Assembly: GCA_016743235.1 (NCBI GenBank)
Contig: VRZD01000026.1
Location: forward strand, 1-64,000
From: Pantanalinema sp. GBBB05
Lineage (GTDB): Bacteria; Cyanobacteriota; Cyanobacteriia; Leptolyngbyales; Leptolyngbyaceae
Length of the DNA stretch: 64,000 bases
Direction of reading: 5' to 3'
This document shows, one piece after another, positions 1-8,381 of the stretch. The notes beneath the pieces were generated by a model that saw only the letters and a list, made by a program, of their open reading frames with translations, was not told where the DNA came from and did no database searches. A program made the position numbers and the translations under genes. Every line of letters begins with the position of its first letter. Position 1 is the stretch's first letter.

Positions 1-61
1 AGAGAATCTGGGCAATGGTATCAATGCTTTGTTGCAGTTGCGCTTGATCTTCTGGGGTCAT
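1..61 (-). CDS. N-terminal fragment of an unidentified protein, cut by the window edge
   Basis: An ATG at 61 reading leftwards opens a frame (MTPEDQAQLQQSIDTIAQIL) that runs off the window. An in-frame TAG lies a short way upstream, so this ATG is the first usable start. The 20 visible residues are Gln-rich and helical in character and do not identify a family. It may be a real gene start or chance. Confidence 0.35.
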   Translation of the reverse strand, partial: MTPEDQAQLQQSIDTIAQIL

Positions 62-370
62 ACGACAGTTGGGACAATAGGCTTCTCTCCTAGCCTAATT
101 TTTCTCCCAAGAAGGTGACACGCACCCCTATCACTCTTCTATTTTCTGAATATAACAACAAAAGACTCGATGTGCAGTCACCGAGCCTCTTCTCAAGACT
201 TATCAATGAAGTCAGCTATTTCAGCTTGCCTAAGCTCGGTTGGAGACAGACAAACTCAACAACAATTTCGGTCATGTATAACGTTGCCCATCACCCGCCG
301 TAGATAACCTCTGCATCATAGCCGATCAACTCTCAGCGGTCGGTGTGCATGGGCGTTGTTAGCTGTTCGT
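62..370. other. Gap without a supported gene
   Basis: About 300 bases between the cut-off gene and the secreted orphan. A GTG-started 62-codon frame on the plus strand (115-303) has no ribosome site and an unremarkable composition, so it is not called. No RNA gene or clear repeat was seen. Confidence 0.4.
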
Positions 371-1393
371 TCAGAATTTACCACTTTCACTTACAGGATT
401 GCGTTTGTCCCACATACATAAACCATTAGCAGAGACAGGATTGATTCCAAGAGGTATGGGATTATAATTCAGAATCGGCTTTAGCGAGTTATTACCTACT
501 TGAAGATAAGCTTCATATGCTGGAAAGCCATCGCGTCCACCTACAACACGATATGTTTTAGCAATTGGATCAATTAAAACATTTATATCAAAATCAATTG
601 GACAAGATGGGAGTAGTGGCAATCCTATTCTCCCAAAAAACTTAACAATTACATTATTTCCCTGCTGCTCCCATGAGTTGCTTATATCTCGGATTGAGGC
701 ACGTCTAGAAGGAAGTTTATCTAATCGATTTCCTGTTCTGCAATCTGCAAAATAAGATTCTCCAACACGATTTCTCTCGTCTGTTGTAATTGGAGCAATG
801 TTGGTAACTTGGTTGCCATCAGTCTCAACTTCAAGCTCAATCACCTGATGTGTTCGGCTGCTTACATTCAAATCTGAGGAAAAGCCACGATTATCAGCAT
901 GTAAACATACTAATGGATTTTTTCCTATACGAATTTCAGCCACACGAGTTGGTATAAATGTATTCAACCAGACTTTTACTCTTTCCTTACGGATGTTACC
1001 TTCCCTTGTGAATTTGACACCAAATGAGGTAAATGATTTGTTATCCAATATAGTTAGATTTTGTTGAGTCCTACCGCTTGCAGGATTCTGTGGTGTGCCA
1101 ACTGTCCAAGTTACTGGAAAGGAACTCCCAGAATCTACAGAATTTGGAAGAGTTCCTTGAAAAGTGATATTTCCTGCTGGAACACAGTTGTCGCCAGTCA
1201 ACTTCCTTGCAATCAAAGAGTTTCCACTAATACTAATTTGTACCTTTTCTCTTAATCCGCCTTGTTCACAACTATACCCTTCTCCAATCCATATCCCCTC
1301 AAAATATGAGGCTGCTTTGGGGCTAGCTGCTGCCAGTGGAGAACTAAGAAACAAGATAAAACCTGTGGTACAGAAAACTAAAATTGCTTTCAT
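371..1393 (-). CDS. Secreted protein of unknown function
   Basis: The preferred start is the ATG at 1393, because it puts a classic signal peptide first (MKAILVFCTTGFILFLSS, then a small-residue AxA-type cleavage region near residue 22). The frame can be extended to 1432, but that adds 13 residues in front of the signal. The mature part (about 315 residues) is beta-rich, with several cysteines and a motif near the C-terminus, RDGFPAYEAY. From memory this resembles the DGFPAYE motif of a DUF3238-like group of secreted bacterial proteins; I cannot confirm the family. No enzyme motif is seen. It stands alone, with an inverted repeat and a 110-bp dispersed repeat upstream of its start. Confidence 0.7.
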   Translation of the reverse strand: MKAILVFCTTGFILFLSSPLAAASPKAASYFEGIWIGEGYSCEQGGLREKVQISISGNSLIARKLTGDNCVPAGNITFQGTLPNSVDSGSSFPVTWTVGTPQNPASGRTQQNLTILDNKSFTSFGVKFTREGNIRKERVKVWLNTFIPTRVAEIRIGKNPLVCLHADNRGFSSDLNVSSRTHQVIELEVETDGNQVTNIAPITTDERNRVGESYFADCRTGNRLDKLPSRRASIRDISNSWEQQGNNVIVKFFGRIGLPLLPSCPIDFDINVLIDPIAKTYRVVGGRDGFPAYEAYLQVGNNSLKPILNYNPIPLGINPVSANGLCMWDKRNPVSESGKF

Positions 1394-1450
1394 CACTAAA
1401 CCTAGATGATCAAATGTGACTGTACAAACCAAACTCTAGCTAACAATGAA

Positions 1451-1471
1451 TAGACGGAAATTTTCCGTCTA
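1451..1471. repeat. Perfect inverted repeat, 10-bp arms with one central base
   Basis: Arms TAGACGGAAA (1451-1460) and TTTCCGTCTA (1462-1471) are exact reverse complements around a single T. It lies about 60 bp upstream of the start of the secreted orphan gene and immediately before the dispersed repeat. It could be a repressor site or the hairpin of a small mobile element. Confidence 0.7.
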
Positions 1472-1490
1472 ATGATCCTATAGCGGGCGG

Positions 1491-1600
1491 ATAGGCAGAA
1501 TGATTTGGTATAACACCCCAAAATTAATACTTATGCAGATTATTTCTGCATAATACGTCGCTCAAGCTGTATCGCAAGAATTTTTCCGCATAATTTCAGA
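1491..1600. repeat. Dispersed repeat, copy 1 (about 110 bp)
   Basis: Closely matches 38964-39073: both begin ATAGGCAGAATGATT, continue with ATAACACCCCAAA, and contain AGATTATTTCTGCATAATA and TTTCCGCATA. Inside is a perfect 9-bp hairpin, TTATGCAGA (1531-1539) and TCTGCATAA (1545-1553) around a 5-nt loop. No coding capacity. It looks like a MITE or the end of a lost insertion sequence; the family is not identified. Confidence 0.7.
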
Positions 1601-1743
1601 TCTTTAGGAAAGTCCATCGCAATTGTTTATCATCGTGAGGGAAAAAGGAGCGATCGTGTAGTGAACCTGTTCCAGCAGCCAGTCCTCCAGTCATCCAGAA
1701 CATTGGAAAAGGTCCCAATTCACCGCTCGGGTACATTGGTTCG

Positions 1744-2151
1744 TTATCCCCATATTCGTTCACGGAGATCATTAATAGAGTTATGCCAAGCATCGTTTCG
1801 CCCGCCGTCATCCCACAATTCTAGGAGTTCAGAATCTGCACCTAGAATTCGCTCGATCGCTGAATCAGCAGCAGATTTTAGGTCATGGGGAATTTCAGTC
1901 GGGTTAGACTCGATCCAGTTGTCGAGTTCTTCGGAATAAGAGTTGCGAAGTCCCCATCTCCCTTGTAGGCGTGCGATTACCTCACAGGCTGCAAGACATT
2001 TACACGCCTCGTCGCTATCAAGATAGCCTTCGGTTTCCAAAACAACTTGGATTTCTGAGTGGACAACATCCAATCCTGGATTGTCAAGAAACGAGCTAAT
2101 CCAGTCGCAAGCTGTGTCGTTCCCAAAAGTATCTTCAGCCCATGCTCCCAT
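1744..2151 (-). CDS. DUF4259 family protein
   Basis: A 135-residue acidic protein with the hallmark N-terminus MGAWAEDTFGNDTACDWI, which matches the DUF4259 signature (M-G-x-W, then F-x-N-D-x-A-x-D-W). The rest is helical with a conserved-looking WDDGGRNDAWHNSI stretch near the end. An AAGGA ribosome site lies just before the ATG. DUF4259 proteins have no established function; some occur near toxin-immunity loci, but no polymorphic toxin is visible here. It stands alone and appears intact. Confidence 0.8.
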   Translation of the reverse strand: MGAWAEDTFGNDTACDWISSFLDNPGLDVVHSEIQVVLETEGYLDSDEACKCLAACEVIARLQGRWGLRNSYSEELDNWIESNPTEIPHDLKSAADSAIERILGADSELLELWDDGGRNDAWHNSINDLRERIWG

Positions 2152-2451
2152 TTATCGTCCTTGGCTACCGCTCTCAGAGGATATTTTAAAAGTATCAAAG
2201 CGATTGATTTACTAGCCCCTTTTTCTAGCATGCCCGTAGGGCTTTAAGCCCTCAACTCTGGAAGACTTTGAATCCGGTTCTCCCCAGAATTGGAGGGGGC
2301 AGTTCAGGGCATAATTGTAACTTTCCAATAGCTGATGATACTGAATACGAATATCGATCGCAGCTCCAGTCTCAACCAAACCGCTTAATCGCTACAACCA
2401 GTGATTTAGGACGATCGCGGTTTCCCTCTATCTCCAGCATTTGTTGTTTCC
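2152..2451. other. Gap between the DUF4259 gene and the minisatellite
   Basis: About 300 bases. The only structure noticed is a short palindrome, GGGCTTTAAGCCC, near 2238. A plus-strand frame starting at 2268 runs through here into the minisatellite but has neither a ribosome site nor recognisable content. Confidence 0.4.
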
Positions 2452-2766
2452 GCTGCTCCGTTTGTTATAACAGCTGCTCCATTTATAACTTTTGCTGCTC
2501 CGTTTGTAACTTTTGCTGCTCTGTTTGTTATAACGGCTGCTCCATTTGTAACTTTTGCTGCTCTGTTTGCTATAACGGCTGCTCCATTTGTAACTTTTGC
2601 TGCTCTGTTTGTTATAACGGCTGCTCCGTTTGTAACTTTTGCTGCTCCATTTGTTATAACGGCTGCTCCATTTGTAACTTTTGCTGCTCCGTTTGTTATA
2701 ACGGCTGCTCCGTTTGTAACTTTTGCTGCTCCATTTGTTATAACGGCTGCTCCATTTGTTATTTCT
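2452..2766. repeat. Minisatellite: 15 tandem 21-bp units in a 42-bp higher-order pattern
   Basis: Two alternating 21-bp half-units make up the array. On the plus strand every unit starts GCTGCTC(C/T); one type ends TTTGTTATAACG and the other ends TTTGTAACTTTT. I count 15 units. The array begins about 20 bp beyond the stop codon of the large repeat protein gene (minus strand). One frame per strand stays open because 21 is a multiple of three (Cys-rich on plus, NGAAVIT/NGAAKVT on minus). In a third frame on the minus strand the units read QMEQQKL and QMEQPL-stop, so half of them resemble coiled-coil heptads and the other half carry TAA. No frame has a convincing start, so it is treated as non-coding VNTR. 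Confidence 0.85.
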
Positions 2767-2784
2767 TCAGCCCCAAAAGTCTGT

Positions 2785-4929
2785 TTACCGGTTCGAGGCG
2801 GGTGGTTGAGTACTAGTGCCCTGTTGCGCTTGCTGAAGCGATTTCCAGTTGGCAATCTGAGACTGAGCCTCGCTGTAGGCCGTTGAGTTGGATGGAATAT
2901 GTTGAGCGATCGTGATGGCAACAGCAGGATTATAGATTGCCTGGTTTTTAGCCGTTTGGAGTAATTGCCCACTCCACTCATTAATTAATGCATCCGCATC
3001 CGCTCGGAGCGGCGTATACCCAGAGACTTGATTCGCAATTCGAATTGCTTCTGCCAGAGCATCAACCGTGGCTCCACTAGCGGCTTGCCGTGCTTGTTGG
3101 AGATATTGGTCTGCCTGAATTTGCGCCGCTTCCACTTGCAGGGTTTTACGCCAGTTGGCAATATCCGCCTGGGCGTCACTATATAACGCTCGTCCGGGAC
3201 GAATTTGCTCCGCGGCCGCGATCGCCGCTGCCAAGTTCCCTGCCAGGGCATAGGTGCGGGCTTGATCCAGGAAAGGTTGATCCTGAATGCGTTGAATTTG
3301 GGCATCCCACTGGCGAATTTTATCCTGAGCGTCTTGATATAGTGCTCGTCCCTTAACGATTTGGTTCGCTTGGGCGATCGCGGTTTGCAGAGAAGTAATA
3401 TCTCCTTGGGCAGCATATTGTTCTGCCAGTTCCAGAATCGGTTGATCGCGGATCGTTTCAGCTTGCGCTCGCCATTTTTGAATCTCCTGCTGTGCTTCGT
3501 TCCAGCGCGGATTAGACTCCTGGACTTCGGAAGCTTTGGCGATCGCGGCTTCCAGGTTAGCCACATCCCCCTGATCAGCCAACAGCCGGGCATTCTCCAA
3601 CCGCGCCACAGCTTCAATTTCTAATTGCCAACGGGTAATTAACTGCTGCGCCCGTTGGTAATACGGACGACCCGCCACAATCCGTTGGGCTTGCCCGATC
3701 GCCTCCTCCAATCCGGCGACTGTACCCTGCCAAACATGGGAATGGGCATTTGCCAAAATTGTAAAGTCTTTGGCTTCCTCTTCCAGCTTGGCTTCCTCCG
3801 GCAATTTTCCGACAATATCTAGCGCCCCCTGAAGATCCTTTTGCTCTAGGGTTGCCTGCGCCAAATTCATCATCTTGCGCCCAAACCGATTAATTGCTTT
3901 CTGAGCTTCCTGAAACACATAGCTTTCTGGGCGAATTTGCCGCGCCAGTTTAATCGCTTTCAGTAAGTTCTCCAGTCCCCCATCATCGGCTAAGCGTTCC
4001 GCTTCATAGAGTCGTTCCCCATCTTTACGAGCGGTGTTAATCCGATTGGTCAGGTCATCATAGCGAGTGGTTTGCCAATATTGACAATCGAGCGAGAGTA
4101 AGCGAATGGCTTGGAGAAATGCCTGTCGCCATTCTCGTTTGCGCATGGCAGCTTCTGCCCGCCGATAAATATCTTCCCCTTGTGCCCAAATGGATTGCCA
4201 AAGTTTAATCCGGTCTTCCACTAGCTTGTAGGCAGCGACTTTGCTGGGAATCTGCCGCGCCGATGCGATCGCGTCTGCCAGTTTGCCTTGATTAAATAAT
4301 TCTCCAGCTAAATCTAAAACATCCTGTGACCAGAGTTCAATTAAGCGATCGGCTTCTTGGCGCATCGGGTGATCGGCAGGTAAGCCATCCACTAACGCGA
4401 TCGCTTCTAATAAATCCTTTGCCGTGCGCTTACTGGAGGCAATGCGAGCGCATTCAAATCGCATTGAAGCCGAAGCTAATGGCCAGAAAACCGCAGGACA
4501 GTTGGGGAGTCCGGGCAACTGTAGTAGATACGCGACGGCTAGCGTACTACTGCCGACGGTTAATAATCCAGCCGCAATCAGCGCCATTTTCCAGCTCAGT
4601 AACCACTGCCACCATTGCCGACTCGTCTGGGATGACTCTGAAGCACCAGGTGAAACAACGGTTGGAGACGAGTGATGAGTCTTTGATGACCGCTGTTGCG
4701 ATGGTTGGGTGGCTGCCCGCTGTTTGAATTTGGCATAGGTGGCATCCAACCGAGGATTTGACCCTGATGAGGAGCCATTGGCTGAACCCTGTTGTAGCGG
4801 CACCGAATGATTAACAGATTGCCCTGGCATGGTCCGAGTCGGAATTTTCCTAGGCGATCGACCTTGCTCCCGCAGGTCTGATGGCTTGCCAGGAGGCTGA
4901 CGGTCTGGAATTCGGCGATCGTTACTCAT
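2785..4929 (-). CDS. Membrane-anchored protein with TPR-like helical repeats
   Basis: A 714-residue protein. Residues 1-110 are polar, Ser/Gln/Pro-rich and probably cytoplasmic. One membrane helix follows at about 115-137 (MALIAAGLLTVGSSTLAVAYL). From about 160 to the end there are repeated helical hairpins of roughly 60-70 residues with the recurring pattern AIAxAxQIxxGRxLYxDAQxxIxxW, in at least six copies. Similar cyanobacterial proteins are often annotated as chromosome segregation ATPase, but no Walker motif is present, so I do not use that name. The topology suggests a scaffold presenting a solenoid on the periplasmic side. It is monocistronic and followed directly by the minisatellite. 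Confidence 0.75.
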   Translation of the reverse strand: MSNDRRIPDRQPPGKPSDLREQGRSPRKIPTRTMPGQSVNHSVPLQQGSANGSSSGSNPRLDATYAKFKQRAATQPSQQRSSKTHHSSPTVVSPGASESSQTSRQWWQWLLSWKMALIAAGLLTVGSSTLAVAYLLQLPGLPNCPAVFWPLASASMRFECARIASSKRTAKDLLEAIALVDGLPADHPMRQEADRLIELWSQDVLDLAGELFNQGKLADAIASARQIPSKVAAYKLVEDRIKLWQSIWAQGEDIYRRAEAAMRKREWRQAFLQAIRLLSLDCQYWQTTRYDDLTNRINTARKDGERLYEAERLADDGGLENLLKAIKLARQIRPESYVFQEAQKAINRFGRKMMNLAQATLEQKDLQGALDIVGKLPEEAKLEEEAKDFTILANAHSHVWQGTVAGLEEAIGQAQRIVAGRPYYQRAQQLITRWQLEIEAVARLENARLLADQGDVANLEAAIAKASEVQESNPRWNEAQQEIQKWRAQAETIRDQPILELAEQYAAQGDITSLQTAIAQANQIVKGRALYQDAQDKIRQWDAQIQRIQDQPFLDQARTYALAGNLAAAIAAAEQIRPGRALYSDAQADIANWRKTLQVEAAQIQADQYLQQARQAASGATVDALAEAIRIANQVSGYTPLRADADALINEWSGQLLQTAKNQAIYNPAVAITIAQHIPSNSTAYSEAQSQIANWKSLQQAQQGTSTQPPASNR

Positions 4930-5137
4930 ACGCTAGGGACAACGGCAACCCCGTGTCAGTTCCTCAACCACAGTGGATTTCTTGCTTCAGTCCAAGCATT
5001 GTAGTTGGGAAAGGTTGAGTTTTGTCTTAACAAAAGTCAACGATCGCAAGAAATCTAGTTGCCATCCTACTCTCCTAGTCCGAAAAAGCCAAATTTAAAT
5101 TGACTGCAACGTTACCTGCCTTTATGGCTGATCGTCG

Positions 5138-6031
5138 CTACTCAGCTCGCACGTCTGCCAACAGTTCGGCTAGATCGGCTTCACTTGCCCGATACACCGT
5201 ACTGCAAAAATCACAGGTCGCCTCTGCGCCTTTATCCTGCTCAATCATGTCTTGCAATTCGGCTTGGCTAAATAGCCTTAATGCTCCTAAAGCTCGTTCG
5301 CGCGAACAACCACAGTGGAATCGGACTAGTTGAACTTCGGGCAAAATCTCTAAGCCCAGATCACCTAAAACCTGCTCCAACATTTCCGGTAACGTTTTTC
5401 CGGCTCGGAGCAAATTTGTAAAGCTGGTTAAGCTGGCTAGCCGAGATTCTAGGAGTTCCACTAGCGCTTCATCTCTCGCGGCTTTTGGTAACACTTGAAT
5501 CAGTAGACCTCCGGCCGCAGTAACTCCTGTCGCATCTACGAATACACCTAAAATCAAAGCGGAAGGAGTTTGTTCGGAGGTGACTAAATAATGGGTTAGA
5601 TCGTCCCCAATTTCACCCGAAACTAACTCCACCGTACTGGAATAGGGGTAACCGTAACCAACATCCCGGATCACATAGAGATAGCCATCGTGACCCACTG
5701 CCCCGCCCACATCCAATTTACCGTTGGCGTTAGGCGGTAATTCCACATCGGGATTTTCCACATAGCCCCGTACCGTACCATCTAAGCGAGCATCAACGAG
5801 AATGCCGCCAAGAGGACCATTGCCTTTAATTCGAATATTGACGCGTGATTCTGCCCGTTTCATGCTGGAGGCAAACAGCAGTCCGGCGGACATCGTGCGT
5901 CCTAGGGCTGCGGTTGCCACGTAGGAAAGTTTGTGGCGTTGCCTGGCTTCATCGGTCAGGCGAGTTGTAATCACACCAACCGCCCGGATGCCACCGTCTG
6001 CCGCCGTTGCCCGAATGAGCTGGTCTGCCAT
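5138..6031 (-). CDS. hslO: Hsp33 redox-regulated holdase chaperone
   Basis: 297 residues, the usual Hsp33 length. It is a cytosolic chaperone that is inactive while reduced and zinc-bound, and becomes active on disulfide formation under oxidative stress. The N-terminal half has the family fold (ADQLIRATAADGGIRAVGV at the start; later GYVENPDVELPP and GKLDVGGAVG). The C-terminal redox switch has all four cysteines: CGC near residue 240 and CDFC near residue 272, giving the CxC...CxxC zinc site. Start ATG at 6031. The PadR gene lies just upstream in the same direction, 36 bp away, so the two may be cotranscribed. Confidence 0.95.
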   Translation of the reverse strand: MADQLIRATAADGGIRAVGVITTRLTDEARQRHKLSYVATAALGRTMSAGLLFASSMKRAESRVNIRIKGNGPLGGILVDARLDGTVRGYVENPDVELPPNANGKLDVGGAVGHDGYLYVIRDVGYGYPYSSTVELVSGEIGDDLTHYLVTSEQTPSALILGVFVDATGVTAAGGLLIQVLPKAARDEALVELLESRLASLTSFTNLLRAGKTLPEMLEQVLGDLGLEILPEVQLVRFHCGCSRERALGALRLFSQAELQDMIEQDKGAEATCDFCSTVYRASEADLAELLADVRAE

Positions 6032-6067
6032 GAGAAAACCTTACATTTTGTTACATTGATCTCTATT

Positions 6068-6601
6068 TTAAAGGGTGGAGCTAGCAATTGTGGCAGTTTG
6101 TTCGGTCGCCAATTGTTCGGTGAGCCAGGTAATTTCGTGGCGTAGAACCTCCAAACACCGTTGCCATGCCAGGGCTTTGTAGCGATCGCCAGACAGGGGT
6201 TCCAGTTCTTGGTTCTCTAGCCGAAGTTGGCAGGTCATCAAACGATGATTCAGCAACTTAACCCGTTCGGAGGGTTCCAAATGGTTGAAAAAGAAGTATT
6301 TGATCATAAAGCGCGATCGTGAATTGACCCAACTTTCATGGGGATGCTCCAGCATTTTCTGTTTCCAGAGTTGGCGACCAGCCTCGGTGATGCTGTAAAT
6401 CTTACGGCTACAGCCCGCTTCGCCACTGGCTTCAGACAACACCACGATTGCCCCGCGCTCTTCTAGACGTTTTAGCAAAGGATAGATTGTGCCGTAGTTC
6501 ACACTAATACAACTACTCATGAAGAGTTCTAACTGTTGTTTTAACCGATAGCCGTGGAGAGGTTCTTGTTGCAGTAAACCTAATGTTGCCAGTTCAAACA
6601 T
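6068..6601 (-). CDS. PadR-family transcriptional regulator
   Basis: 177 residues. The N-terminal winged helix has the PadR signature: MFELATLGLLQQEPLHGYRL, then YGTIYPLLKRLEERGAI and the RKIYSITEAGRQLW wing. The C-terminal part (about 100-165) is the helical dimerisation region of the Vir/PadR-like type. PadR proteins usually repress neighbouring efflux or detoxification genes until a ligand is bound. The divergent neighbour here is an RND efflux operon, and a strong palindrome (6635-6655) sits in the shared promoter region, so autoregulation and control of the pump are the likely job (inference). No start-site ribosome motif is obvious. Confidence 0.88.
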   Translation of the reverse strand: MFELATLGLLQQEPLHGYRLKQQLELFMSSCISVNYGTIYPLLKRLEERGAIVVLSEASGEAGCSRKIYSITEAGRQLWKQKMLEHPHESWVNSRSRFMIKYFFFNHLEPSERVKLLNHRLMTCQLRLENQELEPLSGDRYKALAWQRCLEVLRHEITWLTEQLATEQTATIASSTL

Positions 6602-6634
6602 TTGTGGGGCTGATCAATATTCTTTCAAGTGGAT

Positions 6635-6655
6635 TATATCAAACTGATATATCAG
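6635..6655. promoter_or_regulatory. Probable PadR operator in the padR-efflux divergent promoter
   Basis: Two overlapping dyads: TATATCA-AAC-TGATATA (6635-6651) and the perfect 12-mer CTGATATATCAG (6644-6655). They lie about 35-55 bp upstream of the padR start and 230 bp before the efflux adaptor start. AT-rich dyads of this kind are typical PadR targets. Binding is inferred from position and symmetry only. Confidence 0.6.
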
Positions 6656-6885
6656 ATCATTGCATCAGTTCTATGCTTCCTCTATGATGGCAATGTAAAG
6701 CTTTATTGATCAATTCATCACTGCTGAGCCCCCCCCTCAAGGCGTTATGTCAGGCAGTGAAGTATGGCTAACCATCGATTTTATTGATCTTATGTTTGTT
6801 ATTTGCCCGCTTACAGCTATCCCACTGCCATCTCACAATGTCCTGCTGTGGTTGTTGATCAGCGGATTAAAATCAGGAGTCACCT

Positions 6886-8295
6886 ATGTCCGAACCGTCT
6901 AAACATCTGGTGGATGAGTCAGGGTCACCCAGTTCTGTGGCAATGCAGGAGCAGCCGTTATCTTCAAGGGCTGCTAATACAGAATTACCTCGATCGCCGA
7001 AGCGTTCTCACTCTCAACGGTGGCTCGCGATCGTGGGTCTAGTCTTATTAACCTTAGGAGTGGGGTTTGGTTGGCGCTGGTGGCAAGCGAATTCTGCGGC
7101 TCAGGCTCCTGCTGGAGCCGCATCAGGTCAACCGCAGGCATTACCTGTAACGGTGCAAACAACTAAGTTAGCCAGTATTCAGGAAACCTCTACATTTGTC
7201 GGCTCGTTAGAATCTCAAAGTTCAGTCGCCCTGAAGCCGGAAATTACAGGTCGGATCAGTGAAATTTTGGTGCAGGCGGGCGATCGGGTCACGACCGGCA
7301 CACCTGTGGTGCAACTGAGACCCGATAAACGACAGGCGGAAGTAGCAGGCGGACTGGCACAGGTAAATTCTGCCCGTGCCAACCGGAATAATGCTCAGGC
7401 GGAACTGCAAGCCTTGGAAGCCGAACGGGCTGCCAACGTCGCCGATGTGGAATTACAGAATGACGAATATCGCCGGATCTCAGAGTTAGTTAGAGAAGGG
7501 GCTTTATCGCAGCAGCGATTAGACCAGGTACAGCGCGATCGCAACCGGGCGATCGCGTTACTGAATGCGATTAATAAGCGAATTCAGGCAGAAGGGGCAA
7601 ATCTGGCTCAAGCGGATGCGGATCTAAAAACTGCCCAAGCCAATGCCAATCTAGCCTCTGAGCAATTACAAGATACGACGATCGTGGCTCCATTTACCGG
7701 GACAGTGGGCGATATCCCCGTCCGCCTGGGACAGCTAGTCACCACAGATGATACGTTGACAACGATTACGCAGAATCAATCGTTAGATCTGCGGCTGCAA
7801 ATTCCGATCACTCGAGCTGCCGAGTTGCGTCCGGGTTTGCGAGTGCAATTAATCAACAGTAAAGGTAATGTTCTGAGTAATGGTCAAATTAGCTTTATTG
7901 CCCCTAAAGTTGATACGCGAGCCCAAAGTGTACTGGCAAAAGCGACCTTTGACAATTCTCAGGGGCGGTTACGTGACGGGCAATTCGTCAGTGCCAGAGT
8001 GGTTTGGCAACAACAACCCGGAATTTTAATTCCAGCTTCGGCGATCTCCCGGTTGGGGGGAGAAACATTTGTATTTGTAGCTCAAGCTCCGGATGATACC
8101 TGCAAAGAAGCTGCCCCTGGGGCACCTCCTGCGGCTAGCCCGCCGGCACTCGTTGCCCATCAACGGGCTGTCAAGCTCGGTGACACCATTCAGGGCAATG
8201 CTTATCCAGTGATTCAAGGGCTGAAGTCGGGGGAACGGGTTGTGGTCTCTGGCATTCTTAACTTGTCAGATTGTGCCCCGATCGCGCCTCAATAG
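6886..8295 (+). CDS. RND efflux periplasmic adaptor (membrane fusion protein)
   Basis: 469 residues. The start is fixed by AGGAG at 6875-6879, six bases before the ATG. Residues 1-45 are a polar cytoplasmic tail, then a membrane anchor (about 46-66, WLAIVGLVLLTLGVGFGWRW). The MFP body follows: lipoyl half-motif (EITGRISEILVQAGDRVTTG), a long alpha-hairpin rich in Ala/Gln (about 155-250), the second lipoyl half (TIVAPFTGTVGDIPVRLGQLV), the beta-barrel and the membrane-proximal domain. It bridges the inner-membrane pump to an outer-membrane TolC-like channel, which is not encoded nearby. The long charged N-terminal tail before the anchor is longer than in AcrA. First gene of an operon with the pump. 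Confidence 0.92.
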   Translation: MSEPSKHLVDESGSPSSVAMQEQPLSSRAANTELPRSPKRSHSQRWLAIVGLVLLTLGVGFGWRWWQANSAAQAPAGAASGQPQALPVTVQTTKLASIQETSTFVGSLESQSSVALKPEITGRISEILVQAGDRVTTGTPVVQLRPDKRQAEVAGGLAQVNSARANRNNAQAELQALEAERAANVADVELQNDEYRRISELVREGALSQQRLDQVQRDRNRAIALLNAINKRIQAEGANLAQADADLKTAQANANLASEQLQDTTIVAPFTGTVGDIPVRLGQLVTTDDTLTTITQNQSLDLRLQIPITRAAELRPGLRVQLINSKGNVLSNGQISFIAPKVDTRAQSVLAKATFDNSQGRLRDGQFVSARVVWQQQPGILIPASAISRLGGETFVFVAQAPDDTCKEAAPGAPPAASPPALVAHQRAVKLGDTIQGNAYPVIQGLKSGERVVVSGILNLSDCAPIAPQ

Positions 8296-8381
8296 CGTCT
8301 TTTCTACACTCCCTGCTCTGCCCCATCCCCTTTACCTGCTGTAGTCCCCAAGTTCCCTGACCTCTATCTACCTTCTGCCTT

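Noticed and set aside
2228..2245. Palindrome GGGCTTTAAGCCC as a terminator of the DUF4259 gene
   Set aside because: It lies upstream of that gene's start, not downstream, and is short; probably a chance or minor dispersed palindrome.
2268..2816. Plus-strand Cys-rich frame across the minisatellite
   Set aside because: No ribosome site, N-terminal part matches nothing recognisable, and the openness follows from a repeat unit length divisible by three.
2406..2981. Minus-strand NGAAVIT/NGAAKVT repeat frame
   Set aside because: It begins out of frame inside the large helical-repeat protein gene and consists mostly of the same 21-bp units; no independent start.
2785..4929. Chromosome segregation ATPase
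   Set aside because: The name is often attached to such proteins, but no Walker A or B motif is present; the repeats are helical hairpins.
7530..7560. Clusters of GCGATCGC as possible regulatory sites
   Set aside because: The octamer is the HIP1 motif spread through cyanobacterial genomes, including coding sequence, and carries no local meaning.
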